From CAMDPA01 sp963825625 (GTDB taxonomy: Bacteria > Pseudomonadota > Alphaproteobacteria > Rhizobiales > Hyphomicrobiaceae): DNA of 64,000 nt. Positions 36,954-45,705 of the stretch are shown in pieces. A program made the translations under genes and the position numbers. Position 1 is the stretch's first letter; the number at the start of each line of letters is the position of its first letter. Under the pieces are notes generated by a model. That model saw only the letters and a program-made list of their open reading frames with translations, made no database searches and had not been told where the DNA came from. The DNA lies in NCBI GenBank assembly GCA_963825625.1, contig CAWGUF010000009.1, forward strand, positions 1 through 64,000, given 5' to 3'.

Positions 36954-37122
36954 CTAGTGTAGCGCACCTGACGTTTGGTACCCGCGTGCGGCTGGGCTCG
37001 AAACCAAACGTCAGGTGCAAAAGCTACACTAGTCTCATGATGTTGCTAGTGTTCCTCATGGTTCTGACATTTGCTCGGAGCCTTGCCGCACAGGGAAGCA
37101 AATGTCAGAACCGGAACACTAG
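36954..37122. repeat. CTAG-bounded double-palindrome element, copy 2
   Basis: Palindrome A (36954-37032) and palindrome B (37046-37122) are each bounded by CTAG and separated by 13 bases. A pairs TAGCGCACCTGACGTTTGGT with ACCAAACGTCAGGTGC...GCTA; B pairs CTGACATTTGCT with AGCAAATGTCAG. Length and layout equal copy 1 (169 bp) but in the opposite orientation. It lies between the convergent ends of glcF and yacG. Confidence 0.85.
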
Positions 37123-37140
37123 AGCATAGGTGGATGGCTG

Positions 37141-37440
37141 CTACTCGTTGTCCTCATCGGAGTCGGGGGAGGCGGAGCGCGGGGTGCCGCCAGCAGCGGC
37201 GACATCATCGCCGTCCTCGTCGACATCGACGCGGCCTGGAATGGCGTAGCCGCCGCGCAGCCAGCGCGACAGGTCGACCTCTGCGCATCGACGCGAGCAG
37301 AACGGCCGAAACTCCAATTCGGTAGGAGCGGAGCAGATGGGGCAGCGCGGCGTTCGGCGAGGCGAGCCGCTGTCGCCGCCGTTGCTGCTGCCGTTGTTGC
37401 CGTCACCGGGGGGACGGTCCGGAGGTGCGAATGACGTCAT
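37141..37440 (-). CDS. yacG: DNA gyrase inhibitor YacG (DUF329)
   Basis: A 99-residue zinc-binding protein. The core RCPICSAPTELEFRPFCSRR followed by CAEVDLSRWLRGGYAIPG has the CX2C...CX3C zinc ligands and the RWL-GxYxIPG signature of YacG, which binds GyrB. The N-terminal 30 residues are Gly/Ser/Asn-rich and the C-terminus is acidic (DVDEDGDDVAAAGG), both probably disordered. It follows maf on the same strand, the usual Rhizobiales arrangement maf-yacG. Confidence 0.88.
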   Translation of the reverse strand: MTSFAPPDRPPGDGNNGSSNGGDSGSPRRTPRCPICSAPTELEFRPFCSRRCAEVDLSRWLRGGYAIPGRVDVDEDGDDVAAAGGTPRSASPDSDEDNE

Positions 37441-37522
37441 GCTGCCCCGTTCGCAGAATCCGGCGGATGGGTCAATAGTGGAAGAATGGCATGCGTGGTG
37501 GGTGTGGGCTCATCGAACCGCG

Positions 37523-38260
37523 CTAAATCGGTTCAAGGTCGGCGGCTTTGACCCAATTGAAGTGCAGCGGGAAGCCTTCTGCACTGAGCATGGTGACGAC
37601 TTCGGTCAACGGAAGGCCGACGATCGAGGTATAGGAGCCGACAATCTTCTGGGCAAAGCAGCCTGCAAGGCCCTGGATCGCATATCCGCCAGCCTTGCCG
37701 CGCCATTCCCGCGAGGCAATGTAGGCTTCGATCTCATCGCTGGTCAGGCGCTTGAAGCGTACACGCGTCTCGACAATCTTCATGCGCACGCGGTCGTCGG
37801 GGCAAATCAGGCATACGCCCGTCAGAACCCGATGTGCGCGGCCGGACAGCAGCTGCAGCGAGGCCACGGCTTCCTCGACCAATCTCGGTTTCATGAGAAT
37901 GCGGCGGCCGACAGCGACAACGGTATCGGCGGCCAGGACATAGGCGTCCGCCACATCCTTGTCGTTGGCGATCTGATCCCGGGCTGCCTCGGCCTTGGCG
38001 CGAGCGAGACGGGACACCAGCGTACGTGGCATCTCGCCCTTGCGAGGTGTCTCGTCGATGGAAGCAGGGCGCAACGCATCGGGCTCCACACCCGCTTGGG
38101 CGAGCAACGTCAGCCGGCGTGGCGAAGCTGACGCAAGCACCAGCTTTGGCCGGTAGCCGCTATTGCGGGCTTCCTTGGCCAACGTCCGCCTCAGCGTCTG
38201 GCGCTGAGGTGCGACGACGCTATTTAAAGCGGTAAGTAATCCGGCCTTTGGTGAGGTCAT
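37523..38260 (-). CDS. Maf-like nucleotide pyrophosphatase
   Basis: Hydrolyses non-canonical or methylated nucleoside triphosphates. The Maf signature KLVLASASPRRLTLLAQAG, then YVLAADTVVAVGRRI and GGYAIQGLAGCFAQKIVGSY are visible. As drawn the frame starts inside infA (41-base overlap); about 35 N-terminal residues precede the usual Maf start, so the true start is probably an internal TTG/GTG/CTG nearer the LVLASASPRR strand. The infA-maf-yacG order on one strand is common in alphaproteobacteria. Confidence 0.85.
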   Translation of the reverse strand: MTSPKAGLLTALNSVVAPQRQTLRRTLAKEARNSGYRPKLVLASASPRRLTLLAQAGVEPDALRPASIDETPRKGEMPRTLVSRLARAKAEAARDQIANDKDVADAYVLAADTVVAVGRRILMKPRLVEEAVASLQLLSGRAHRVLTGVCLICPDDRVRMKIVETRVRFKRLTSDEIEAYIASREWRGKAGGYAIQGLAGCFAQKIVGSYTSIVGLPLTEVVTMLSAEGFPLHFNWVKAADLEPI

Positions 38261-38438
38261 AGGGCGTCATCTCGACCTGAACCTTGTCGCCTGCAAGCAC
38301 ACGAATCCGGTTTTTGCGCATGCGGCCGGCAGTGTGTGCGATGATTTCGTGTCCGTTTTCAAGCTTCACCCGGAACGTTGCGTTGGGCAAAAGCTCTGTC
38401 ACGACGCCCGGAAACTCGAGGAGTTCCTCTTTCGCCAT
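38220..38438 (-). CDS. infA: Translation initiation factor IF-1
   Basis: A 72-residue OB-fold protein, full length for IF-1, which binds the ribosomal A site during initiation. The sequence MAKEELLEFPGVVTELLPNA, KLENGHEIIAHTAGRMRKNR, then GDKVQVEMTPYDLTKGRITY is diagnostic. It is intact. maf follows on the same strand with possible overlap. Confidence 0.97.
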   Translation of the reverse strand: MAKEELLEFPGVVTELLPNATFRVKLENGHEIIAHTAGRMRKNRIRVLAGDKVQVEMTPYDLTKGRITYRFK

Positions 38439-38566
38439 GTATCCTCGTGCGATTGGATAGCATTACGGCGCGGAGAATGCTCTCTCAACGACGCGAAAGC
38501 AAGGGTTTTGCTGCCATTGATCGCAGGCCAAAGAGTGAACATCGGGGAAGTGAAACGCATGGTGTA

Positions 38567-39535
38567 TCAACCTGGTGGAGTTGGGTTAAGGCACGATCGC
38601 ATCGATGCTGACAGGCCATCCATGAGACGAAAGTAGAGTTCCGGGCCACTTTCGAGCGTCAAGCCTTCGGGATCGAGGCGCGCGATGCGAACCTTGGTAC
38701 CTTCGACAACATTGTTCAGGATGCCCTGCTGCACACCAGGCTCGCCGAAAACGCAGCCTGCGCGGAACGAGCGGACCTTGCGTCGCAACTCGCTCAGCCG
38801 GCGCGCGCCCGGCCGTTGTTCGGGGGTGAGGGCAATCGTGCCGATCGCGGTGAGGCCAAATTGTCGCTCGAAGTACTGTGTGGCGTCGTGAGACAGCAGA
38901 AAGGGATGTCCTTTGACCGGTGCCAACTCCTGCGACAATCTTGCAGTGAGTTGCTCCAGGCGCTGGGCCAAGGTCGCGGTGTTCGCTGCATACTTGGCGG
39001 CGTTGGCGGGATCGTACCGGGCAAGCGCGTCGCGAATGGCAATGGACATCGTTCGGGCATTGGCGACATCGAGCCAGATGTGCGGGTCGAAATCGTTGCG
39101 ACGCGCGTCATCGTGGCGATGGCCGTGATGCTCATGCCGGTCGCTGAACGGGCCAGCGCGACGGGTGCGCAGAAGCTTCAGCCCTGGGGTGGTTCCCAGC
39201 GTAACGACCTTGGTCGACCTGGGGAGCGTGCGGATCAGCTTGGCGGTAAAGGGCTCGAGGCTCTCTGATAGTCGGAACAGCAGTTTGGCGCGATGGGCCT
39301 TGGCGGCATCGGAAGGCTTCATGCTGTAGGAGTGGGGAGAGGCCGAGCCGTCGACCAGCAGCGCGGGGGCATCCGCGCCCAGCATGACGAGGGCGACAAG
39401 GCTATGCACAGGCTTGGAGGTTGCGACCACCCTGCCGGGCTCGACGTTGGCCAGGGCAGGCGACGGCGCGCTCAACGCGGTAGCTGCGGCCAAGCAGATA
39501 ATGGCGCGCAGGCGGGGCACGAGAACCAACGCCAT
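38567..39535 (-). CDS. Zinc/manganese ABC transporter substrate-binding protein (ZnuA-like)
   Basis: A 322-residue periplasmic metal-binding protein with a Sec signal (RLRAIICLAAATALSAPSPA). Metal-ligand segments are ATSKPVHSLVALVM, SASPHSYSMKPSDA and DFDPHIWLDVANA; a His-rich loop (HEHHGHRHDD) precedes the third, which is typical of zinc-specific ZnuA. Permease and ATPase genes (znuB, znuC) are not adjacent, so the transporter is split or this copy is an orphan. A Zur-like sequence lies upstream at 39593-39612. Confidence 0.85.
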   Translation of the reverse strand: MALVLVPRLRAIICLAAATALSAPSPALANVEPGRVVATSKPVHSLVALVMLGADAPALLVDGSASPHSYSMKPSDAAKAHRAKLLFRLSESLEPFTAKLIRTLPRSTKVVTLGTTPGLKLLRTRRAGPFSDRHEHHGHRHDDARRNDFDPHIWLDVANARTMSIAIRDALARYDPANAAKYAANTATLAQRLEQLTARLSQELAPVKGHPFLLSHDATQYFERQFGLTAIGTIALTPEQRPGARRLSELRRKVRSFRAGCVFGEPGVQQGILNNVVEGTKVRIARLDPEGLTLESGPELYFRLMDGLSASMRSCLNPTPPG

Positions 39536-39592
39536 TTGTATCCTCGAATGCAGGGGTGGGCGAGGTGGCCGATGCGGGGCCAGCGAAGTTGG

Positions 39593-39612
39593 AATGTTAT
39601 ATTGTTATGATG
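39593..39612. promoter_or_regulatory. Possible Zur box upstream of the znuA-like gene
   Basis: AATGTTATATTGTTATGATG resembles one good half-site (AATGTTATATT) of the alphaproteobacterial Zur operator, but its second half is degenerate. It lies 58-77 bases before the znuA-like start. Zinc-dependent repression is expected for this gene type; the site is only suggestive. Confidence 0.3.
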
Positions 39613-39678
39613 GCCGGCCAGCAAGATGATTGCTTGACCTTGATGTGGTTGCGGTCTGACCGCGACGGTCTGCCTGCT

Positions 39679-40437
39679 TCAGTCCCGGAGGCGAAGTTGG
39701 TCTGATGGGCTATCGCTCGCTGCGGCGCCGGTAGCGCCGGCGTCCGCCTTTTCGGGTCTCGTGTCAGGGAAATCGGAAACAGCGTTCTCTGTTTCCGGCA
39801 GGGCTTCTGTCTCTCCGGCGATATCCGGATCGGATCCGGTTTCGTTGATTTCCTCGAGGTCTTCGGTCGCCGGCTCTGCTGCAACGGCGAGTTCCGATTT
39901 CTCTTCGGGCTGACCAAGGCGTTGCCACTCGGCGACCTCCTCGTCGGTGAGAAAGCCCTGGCCGACCTTGTAGGCCGTCTGGATGTTCGGCGTTGCCCAG
40001 ACGGCATCGGAGAAGTCCTCGCAGTAATCGTCGAGGCCGTCCATATTGGCGAGCACGGGATTGGAGGCCCACAGCTTCCGCAATGCCTTGTTGCGGATGG
40101 CGTCAGGTACATCGCCGCCCATGAAGCGCTGGTAGTCGGAGTTGAAATCGAGAGCATCGAAGTCGATGTGCTCGAAATCCTTTTCGGTGGCAGCCACAGG
40201 GGGCCGATCGGTGTCCGCGGCGGTGTCGGCGGCGGTGTCCGAGGCGGTGTTCTGGGGGGTGGTCCGGGCGGGGGACGTGCCGTGTTGTTCAGCGGATTTG
40301 GCGTGGCCGGTTTCTTCAGGGGACGCGGGATCCTCGCCGGCAGCGGGCTCGACGCGATCCTGATCGGACTGCCCGTCACGAGCCAGCGCCTTGCGGCGGG
40401 ACCAGCGCGAGAGGAAGCTATCGTCAGAGCGGTTCAT
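39679..40437 (-). CDS. DUF3306 protein of the formate dehydrogenase cluster
   Basis: A 252-residue, strongly acidic protein. MNRSDDSFLSRWSRRKALAR at the start is the DUF3306 hallmark, followed by a long disordered Asp/Ala/Thr region and the conserved core FSDAVWATPNIQTAYKVGQG with LRKLWASNPVLANMDGLDDY. The start at 40437 is taken over the longer frame from 40572, which reads through the DUF3305 gene. Its start overlaps the DUF3305 stop by 14 bases. DUF3306 is a fixed companion of this type of formate dehydrogenase; the biochemical role is unknown. Confidence 0.8.
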   Translation of the reverse strand: MNRSDDSFLSRWSRRKALARDGQSDQDRVEPAAGEDPASPEETGHAKSAEQHGTSPARTTPQNTASDTAADTAADTDRPPVAATEKDFEHIDFDALDFNSDYQRFMGGDVPDAIRNKALRKLWASNPVLANMDGLDDYCEDFSDAVWATPNIQTAYKVGQGFLTDEEVAEWQRLGQPEEKSELAVAAEPATEDLEEINETGSDPDIAGETEALPETENAVSDFPDTRPEKADAGATGAAASDSPSDQLRLRD

Positions 40438-41011
40438 CGGTGTCCTCGCTCCCGGCCGCGCGCATACGTTTCCTGAGCTCGACGATCGGCTCCTGGCCGA
40501 AGACGTGACGCTCGGTTTCGTCGAATTTCTGTCGCTTGCGCTTGACGAATTTCTCTTCCTGATAGTGTGCATCTACAAAGGCAGACACAACCTCGAGTAT
40601 CTCAGCAGGCATGGGCACAGCGCCAATGACCTCGGCGCCGCTTTCGCCATAGGCCTGGACCTCCGAGTTGGAGGGGGTAACGAGGTGGACTTCCAGTGGC
40701 TGGTCAACGTCCTCCGTCTCTCTCAGGATGACATAGAGGCATGGCGATGGACTGGACAGGTTGGCGATGTAACCTGGCACCTCGTTGCGATAAAGGACGA
40801 TTTCAGAGCGGCCGGTATGAAAATGCGTGGCATCGGGAAGCTGGCGCAACTCGACCCACCCCTCCGTGCCGGGAGGGTTTGAGTGCACCTCGAGCGGACG
40901 CCATCGGAATGGTTCCCAGATATTCTCGATCTGCTCACGGGCCACAACCACACCGACGGGGAGGCGCAATGTCGAAGCGGCGGCTTCCTGTGCGGGTTCC
41001 GAATTTGCCAT
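40424..41011 (-). CDS. DUF3305 protein of the formate dehydrogenase cluster
   Basis: A 195-residue soluble protein. PVGVVVAREQIENIWEPFRW followed by the TEGWVELRQLP and FHTGRSEIVLYRNEVPGYIA strands identifies DUF3305; the C-terminal helix is charged (EEKFVKRKRQKFDE). It is paired with DUF3306 on the minus strand and divergent from the large ferredoxin gene at 41159. These accessory genes accompany TAT-exported formate dehydrogenases and are probably needed for maturation; this is inference from synteny. Confidence 0.8.
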   Translation of the reverse strand: MANSEPAQEAAASTLRLPVGVVVAREQIENIWEPFRWRPLEVHSNPPGTEGWVELRQLPDATHFHTGRSEIVLYRNEVPGYIANLSSPSPCLYVILRETEDVDQPLEVHLVTPSNSEVQAYGESGAEVIGAVPMPAEILEVVSAFVDAHYQEEKFVKRKRQKFDETERHVFGQEPIVELRKRMRAAGSEDTDEPL

Positions 41012-41059
41012 TGGGCTATTCTACACGAGTTCTGGCTTTGCGCCGACTGGTTTGGCGAA

Positions 41060-41128
41060 TAGTGTTCCGGTTCCGACATTCGCTTCCCGGTGCGGCCAGG
41101 TTTTGAGCAATTGTCCGAACCGGAATAC
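41060..41128. repeat. Half copy of the double-palindrome element (palindrome B only), copy 4
   Basis: TAGTGTTCCGGTTCCGACAT at the left and GTCCGAACCGGAATAC at the right form a shortened palindrome B. Palindrome A is absent. It sits between the divergent DUF3305 and ferredoxin genes and overlaps the upstream extension of the latter's frame, which argues for the later start at 41159. Confidence 0.6.
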
Positions 41129-41158
41129 GGGCAATCGCAAACGGTAATCGTAGGTTCA

Positions 41159-43249
41159 ATGTCGAGCGAACATGACAAAACGCTGGTGTGCAACTGCCAG
41201 CGCACGATGACGGTTGACGGTGCGGCACTGGCAACGGCGCTGGGATGCGATGCGCTGTTGAGGGTTCACAGCGAGCTGTGCCGGGCAGAGCTGTCCAGTT
41301 TCCAGGAGGCGCTTGGCGGGGAGGGCCGCGTGCATGTGGCGTGCACGCAGGAGGCCGCACTGTTTCGGGAGGTGGCAGCTGAGCGCGGTGTGGAAGAGGG
41401 GCGGCTCAGGTTCAGCAATATCCGCGAGCGCGCGGGGTGGTCGAGAGGGAACGCGGCTGCCGAGGTCGCGGCGAAGATGTCGGCGCTGCTGGCGGAAGCA
41501 GCATTCGAGACTAAACCGGCGGGCGCGCTGTCGCTGAAGTCGGAGGGTATCTGCCTCGTCTACGGTCGGGGTCAGCAGGCGCTGGATGTCGCCAATGATC
41601 TCTCTGGACGGCTCGGCGTCACGTTGCTGCTTTCGGATGCAGACGACATCGTGCCGCCCGCGCGGTGGAACGTGCCGGTGTTCAAGGGGCGAGTGCGGCG
41701 GCTGTCGGGGCATCTGGGTGCGTTCGAGGTGGAGGTGGACGGCTACGCGCAGCTCGTTCCCTCCTCGCGGGCGGCGCTGGAATTTGCGATGCCGCGCAAC
41801 GGGGCGCGATCGAAATGCGATATCGTGATCGATCTATCGGGCGGTGAGCCGCTCTTGCGCGAGCATGCGCGGCGCGATGGATACATTCATGTGGCGCAGG
41901 CCAATCCGGTGGCGGTCGCCAAGGCGATGCTGGCAGCCACGGATCTGGTCGGGGAATTCGAGAAGCCGCTTTACGTCTCCTACGATCAAGCCATTTGCGC
42001 GCACGCGCGCAGCGGTATCGTTGGTTGCAGCCGCTGCGTCGATTCATGTCCGCTCGGTGTGATCCAGCCGGATGGCGACGGCGTCGCAATCGACCATGCG
42101 GCGTGCGGCGGCTGCGGGGCGTGCAGTGCGGTTTGTCCGACGGGGGCGGTGTCGTATGCCTATCCGTCGCGCAAGGACCTGGTGACGCGCGGGCGCCTGC
42201 TGATCGAGACGTTCACGAAAGCGGGCGGCAGCACGCCGGTGCTGCTACTGCACGAGGACAGGCACGGATCGGAGCTGATCTCGGCGATGGCGCGCTACGG
42301 TCGCGGGCTGCCGTCCAATGTGATGCCGATGGCCGTGCACTCGGTAACCGAGGTTGGGCACGAGACGCTGGCCGCACTGCTTGCCCTTGGCGCGTCGCGC
42401 ATCGCCCTCCTGGTACCACCGGAGAAGCGGGATGAGCTCGATCCGCTGGCGGCGCAGGTGGCGCTGACAGAGGCCGTGCTGTCCGGGCTGGGGCATGAGG
42501 GCGATCGGCTGCAGGTGATCGAGGAGGTCGATCCGGATGCGGTCGATCAGGCGCTGTGGGATCAAGACCGTATTGCAGCGCCGGCTGCCGCGACGTTTCT
42601 GGCGCAAGAGGGCAAGCGGGAGACGGCGCGGCTTGCGTTCACGGCATTGCATGCCGCGGCTCCCACCCCAACCGACGCGATCGTGTTGCCGAAGGGAGCG
42701 CCTTACGGGCGGATCGCGGTCGACGAGCAGGGCTGCACGTTGTGCCTTTCGTGTGTCGGTGCGTGTCCGGCCAATGCGCTAGGCGACAATCCGGACCGGC
42801 CAGAGCTCAATTTCACCGAGGCGGCGTGCGTGCAGTGCGGCATCTGCGTTGCGACATGTCCGGAAAAAGTGATCCGGCTCGAGCCGCGGCTCGATTTCAC
42901 GCAGGCCGCGCTGGCGCCGCGGACGATCAAGTCCGAGGAGCCGTTCGAATGCATTCGATGCGGAAAGCCGTTTGGCGCCAAGTCGAGCATCGAGCGGGTG
43001 ATGGAGCGGCTGAAGGGACATGCGATGTTCCAAGATGGCGGTCAGCTCGAGGTCATCCAGATGTGCGAGGACTGCCGCGTCATCGCGATGAGCGAACGCT
43101 CGGAGGACCCGATGCGTCTGGGTACGCGGCCGCGAATCGTGACGACGGACGATTATCTCGAGGCTGACAAGACGGCGAGCGAGCGCGGTGCGGGCAACGG
43201 CGCGTCGCCAGGTCGTCCACGCAAGCCAGAGGATTTCATCGGGGAGTGA
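41159..43249 (+). CDS. Multi-cluster 4Fe-4S ferredoxin-domain protein of the formate dehydrogenase cluster
   Basis: A 696-residue cytoplasmic protein with at least four [4Fe-4S] motifs: GCSRCVDSCPLGV and CGGCGACSAVCPTGAV (about residues 285-325), CTLCLSCVGACPANAL (about 525) and CVQCGICVATCPEKV (about 560). It also has an N-terminal CNCQRTM and a C-terminal pair (CIRCGKPFG...CEDCRVIAMSER) that may bind zinc or iron. Between the pairs is an adenine-nucleotide-like or HdrA-like scaffold. The start at ATG 41159 (MSSEHDKTLV) is preferred over 41090 because the upstream part overlaps a repeat. Homologues accompany DUF3305/DUF3306 and TorD in FDH clusters; it may deliver electrons or clusters during maturation. 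Confidence 0.8.
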   Translation: MSSEHDKTLVCNCQRTMTVDGAALATALGCDALLRVHSELCRAELSSFQEALGGEGRVHVACTQEAALFREVAAERGVEEGRLRFSNIRERAGWSRGNAAAEVAAKMSALLAEAAFETKPAGALSLKSEGICLVYGRGQQALDVANDLSGRLGVTLLLSDADDIVPPARWNVPVFKGRVRRLSGHLGAFEVEVDGYAQLVPSSRAALEFAMPRNGARSKCDIVIDLSGGEPLLREHARRDGYIHVAQANPVAVAKAMLAATDLVGEFEKPLYVSYDQAICAHARSGIVGCSRCVDSCPLGVIQPDGDGVAIDHAACGGCGACSAVCPTGAVSYAYPSRKDLVTRGRLLIETFTKAGGSTPVLLLHEDRHGSELISAMARYGRGLPSNVMPMAVHSVTEVGHETLAALLALGASRIALLVPPEKRDELDPLAAQVALTEAVLSGLGHEGDRLQVIEEVDPDAVDQALWDQDRIAAPAAATFLAQEGKRETARLAFTALHAAAPTPTDAIVLPKGAPYGRIAVDEQGCTLCLSCVGACPANALGDNPDRPELNFTEAACVQCGICVATCPEKVIRLEPRLDFTQAALAPRTIKSEEPFECIRCGKPFGAKSSIERVMERLKGHAMFQDGGQLEVIQMCEDCRVIAMSERSEDPMRLGTRPRIVTTDDYLEADKTASERGAGNGASPGRPRKPEDFIGE

Positions 43250-43330
43250 AGGGGGTGGAGAAATTCAGATCGAATGCGAGGCGGCTCGTGTCTTGAAAAA
43301 TCGAGCTGTCCCGACTTTTGTCCCGAATTT

Positions 43331-44347
43331 TCATGCCAGTCCACGCAGCGGCAGGTTTACCAGCAGGTTCTGCGGCTTCATGCGCAGCTTACGGTCGGGC
43401 GTCATGGCGAGGCCGAGGTAGACGGGGTGGCCGGCGACGCGGTCGAGCAGCAGACGCGGGTCGGCGAACTCCATGCGGAACAGGCCGACGATCTGCTCCA
43501 TGTCGGCGGTATCCAACTGTTCTCCCTCATAGAGGGTGTTGAGGATCCGGCTCGCTTCGCGGTCGAGGCCGATATGCCAGCGCCAGTCGGGGTCGGTGAT
43601 CTCGCGCATGGGCTGGATGGCAACCTCGATCGACAGCAGGTGCTTGAGCCAGATCTCGAGCACGCGTGCGAAGGCATCGAGTGCGGGCTGGGCGAAGCGG
43701 AAATCGACGACGGTGTCGAACCGATCGGAGCGCGTCCAGTAGATCGCGGCGTTGGTCTCCTCGAGCACGTCGAGCTCGATCTTGCGCAATGGCGTGCCGG
43801 TGGAAGCGAGCAGCTGTCCGATGCCTGTCTCGCGGCCGACAGCGGCGTGCATGTCGACGATCTCCTCGTCCGCCAACATCAGCCGGCCATCTTCGGTGGA
43901 GACGTTCTGTTCCCGGAAGAACAGCTCGGCGGCACGCACGCGGATCGGATCCCGGGTGCCTTCGAGCGCGTTGCGCAAAATGACGTGGACCATCTGATCG
44001 AGGAAGACGGGAGGCAGGGCGATGCGGCCGCCGCGTACGAGGTCGATATAGGCTTTCTCGATGCTGCCTGCCGAGAGCAGGGTATCGCGGAAGCGGAGCA
44101 CGATACGGTAGTTGTCGGCGGCGTCCTGGTCGGCGAGGGTCGCCAGACGCGGCTCGTCGACCACCAAGGTGGGGTCGGCCATCAGATCCTCGTGCAAACG
44201 CACCTCTTCGGCGCAAGAGGTATCGATGGGGTGGATCTCGGGGCGCGTGAGATAGGCGCGAAGGAACTGCGGCGTGATGCCGAGCCAGCCATCGTCGCGG
44301 CGCTCCAGCAGGTGCAGGCCGGCGGATTTCCAGAAATCAGTCGTCAT
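43331..44347 (-). CDS. DUF6352 protein
   Basis: A 338-residue soluble protein beginning MTTDFWKSAGLHLLERRDDG, then WLGITPQFLRAYLTRPEIHP, the recognisable start of DUF6352, a family found only next to this type of formate dehydrogenase. It is mainly helical with no cofactor motif. The start at 44347 is used; the longer frame reads into the DUF6505 gene, whose stop it overlaps by 11 bases. The function is unknown; an FDH-maturation role is inferred from conserved position. Confidence 0.75.
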   Translation of the reverse strand: MTTDFWKSAGLHLLERRDDGWLGITPQFLRAYLTRPEIHPIDTSCAEEVRLHEDLMADPTLVVDEPRLATLADQDAADNYRIVLRFRDTLLSAGSIEKAYIDLVRGGRIALPPVFLDQMVHVILRNALEGTRDPIRVRAAELFFREQNVSTEDGRLMLADEEIVDMHAAVGRETGIGQLLASTGTPLRKIELDVLEETNAAIYWTRSDRFDTVVDFRFAQPALDAFARVLEIWLKHLLSIEVAIQPMREITDPDWRWHIGLDREASRILNTLYEGEQLDTADMEQIVGLFRMEFADPRLLLDRVAGHPVYLGLAMTPDRKLRMKPQNLLVNLPLRGLA

Positions 44348-44834
44348 CGGCAACGATCGTCCAGATACGGTCGTGACTGGGCTCGCCCTGCGCTGTCGCG
44401 CGTGCGGGATCGATGCGGCGGAACTGCTCGGCAATTTGCCCATCGGTCTCGTGACGCCGGGTCACTGCAAGCACGGTGCCGGCAGCCAGATCCTCGCACA
44501 TCTCGCAAGCGTAGGCGACCTCGCCGGCGGCGAGCGCGGCGGCGACATCAGGCGGGGCACCGAGCTTGTGTTGCAGGTTGTTCTCAAGATCGAGGCACGC
44601 CTGGGCCAGTGCGTCGTCGCTGGACGACGCGACAACGGCAAACGTGGCGTGTCCGAGGCTGGAGGTGCCGAGAAAACCGTTTGCGAATGCCTGACGCAAC
44701 TTACCTCGCAGGCTGGCGGGCTCGAGGCCGGCGAACGTCGATGCGCCGGAGACCACCCATTCCTCCGGTTCGGCGGCAACCTCGAACACATGTGTATCCG
44801 AGGCGTCGAAGCGTATGGCGCGCAGAGCCTTCAC
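44337..44834 (-). CDS. DUF6505 protein
   Basis: A 165-residue soluble protein: MKALRAIRFDASDTHVFEVA, EEWVVSGASTFAGLEPASLR, then GFLGTSSLGHATFAVVAS. It matches the small DUF6505 family associated with DUF6352. It contains CEMCEDLAAGTVLAV with a CxxC that could bind metal. The start overlaps the end of the biotin/lipoate-ligase-like gene by 4 bases and its end overlaps DUF6352, indicating one tight operon. Confidence 0.75.
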   Translation of the reverse strand: MKALRAIRFDASDTHVFEVAAEPEEWVVSGASTFAGLEPASLRGKLRQAFANGFLGTSSLGHATFAVVASSSDDALAQACLDLENNLQHKLGAPPDVAAALAAGEVAYACEMCEDLAAGTVLAVTRRHETDGQIAEQFRRIDPARATAQGEPSHDRIWTIVADDD

Positions 44835-45526
44835 GAGTGGGCACCTGCAGGCTCGCTTGAGAGATCGACGCCGGCGAGGTCATGCATGACCTCGCCGGGG
44901 GCAGCGCGCTGGCGGCGCGGAAGTGCCATTGTGCCTCGACGGGCGGAATCCTTCGTTGTCCAGATGTCGAGCCAAGTCAAGAAGTGGGCGGATAGCGAGG
45001 AGAGGAGCTGAGCGCTCGGCAGGTCCTCGGGGGCCCCTTCCTCGGTAAGCGAGGTGGTGTCGGGTGTCTCGCCCGGCTCCGCCACGGAAGCTCGTGTCAG
45101 CAGGCTGAGGTGTGCGCCAACGACGATCCAGGGCGCCGGAGCGGTGAGGTGGTCAGATGTGCTGGTGGCAGGAGCGGCTGCATAGCTGACGTAGCCGGCC
45201 GCGGCACCATTGACCAGAACTGTACGCGGCCAGCGATGCTGGATTGCAACCTTCGGCGGCATCAAGGCGCCCAGGCAGTCGCCGATGGCAACCATCATCA
45301 GCGGCAGCATTTGAATCGCAGTGGCGCGATCGACATCCGGCTCCAGGACAATTGCCAGCGAGGCGATATCCTCAGCTGTGCTGTAGACCACATCGGCGGC
45401 GGCGAGTGTGCCGTTGCTCGCGCCGAGACACGCCTGCGCGAACGGGGACGCCGGCGGGAGACAGGGATGAGGTGTCAAGATCGGCGGAAGACTGATTGCG
45501 AAGTTGTGCGCGGGGTTTTCGCTCAT
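44831..45526 (-). CDS. Biotin/lipoate A/B protein ligase-family protein of the FDH cluster
   Basis: A 231-residue protein related to the BPL/LplA/LplB superfamily (DUF4444-type). LPPILTPHPCLPPASPFAQA, then ADVVYSTAEDIASLAIVLEP, VAIQHRWPRTVLVNGAAAGY and APWIVVGAHLSLL follow the family's strand order. The canonical catalytic lysine motif is not clear (NGAAAGYVSY at the corresponding place), so it may not be an active ligase. It is unrelated to the sLpl(AB) at 19796. The start at MSENPAHNFA (45526) is chosen over an upstream in-frame ATG. Confidence 0.7.
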   Translation of the reverse strand: MSENPAHNFAISLPPILTPHPCLPPASPFAQACLGASNGTLAAADVVYSTAEDIASLAIVLEPDVDRATAIQMLPLMMVAIGDCLGALMPPKVAIQHRWPRTVLVNGAAAGYVSYAAAPATSTSDHLTAPAPWIVVGAHLSLLTRASVAEPGETPDTTSLTEEGAPEDLPSAQLLSSLSAHFLTWLDIWTTKDSARRGTMALPRRQRAAPGEVMHDLAGVDLSSEPAGAHS

Positions 45527-45579
45527 GTTGGCCAGCTCATCGCGGGAGCGCCTTCGTCTTTCGGGAGGGGACACATGGC

Positions 45580-45705
45580 CTAACGGCGGACGTTGCTCTT
45601 GATGACGTAAGCGTCCTCGGCGGATGTCGTGAAGAGACCGAGACCGGCGACGGAGACGAGCGTAATGCCGATCAGCGCGACCATTGCTAGTGTGAATGCT
45701 TTCAT
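45580..45705 (-). CDS. Possible separate 41-residue membrane peptide
   Basis: ATG at 45703-45705 is preceded on the minus strand by a strong GAAAGGAAG ribosome-binding site 8 bases away. The product has one hydrophobic span (FTLAMVALIGITLVSVAGLG) and a short polar tail (FTTSAEDAYVIKSNVRR). The strong initiation signal suggests it is an independent small gene and that the in-frame fusion to the WD40-cytochrome upstream is a sequence artefact. Its family is unknown. Confidence 0.45.
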   Translation of the reverse strand: MKAFTLAMVALIGITLVSVAGLGLFTTSAEDAYVIKSNVRR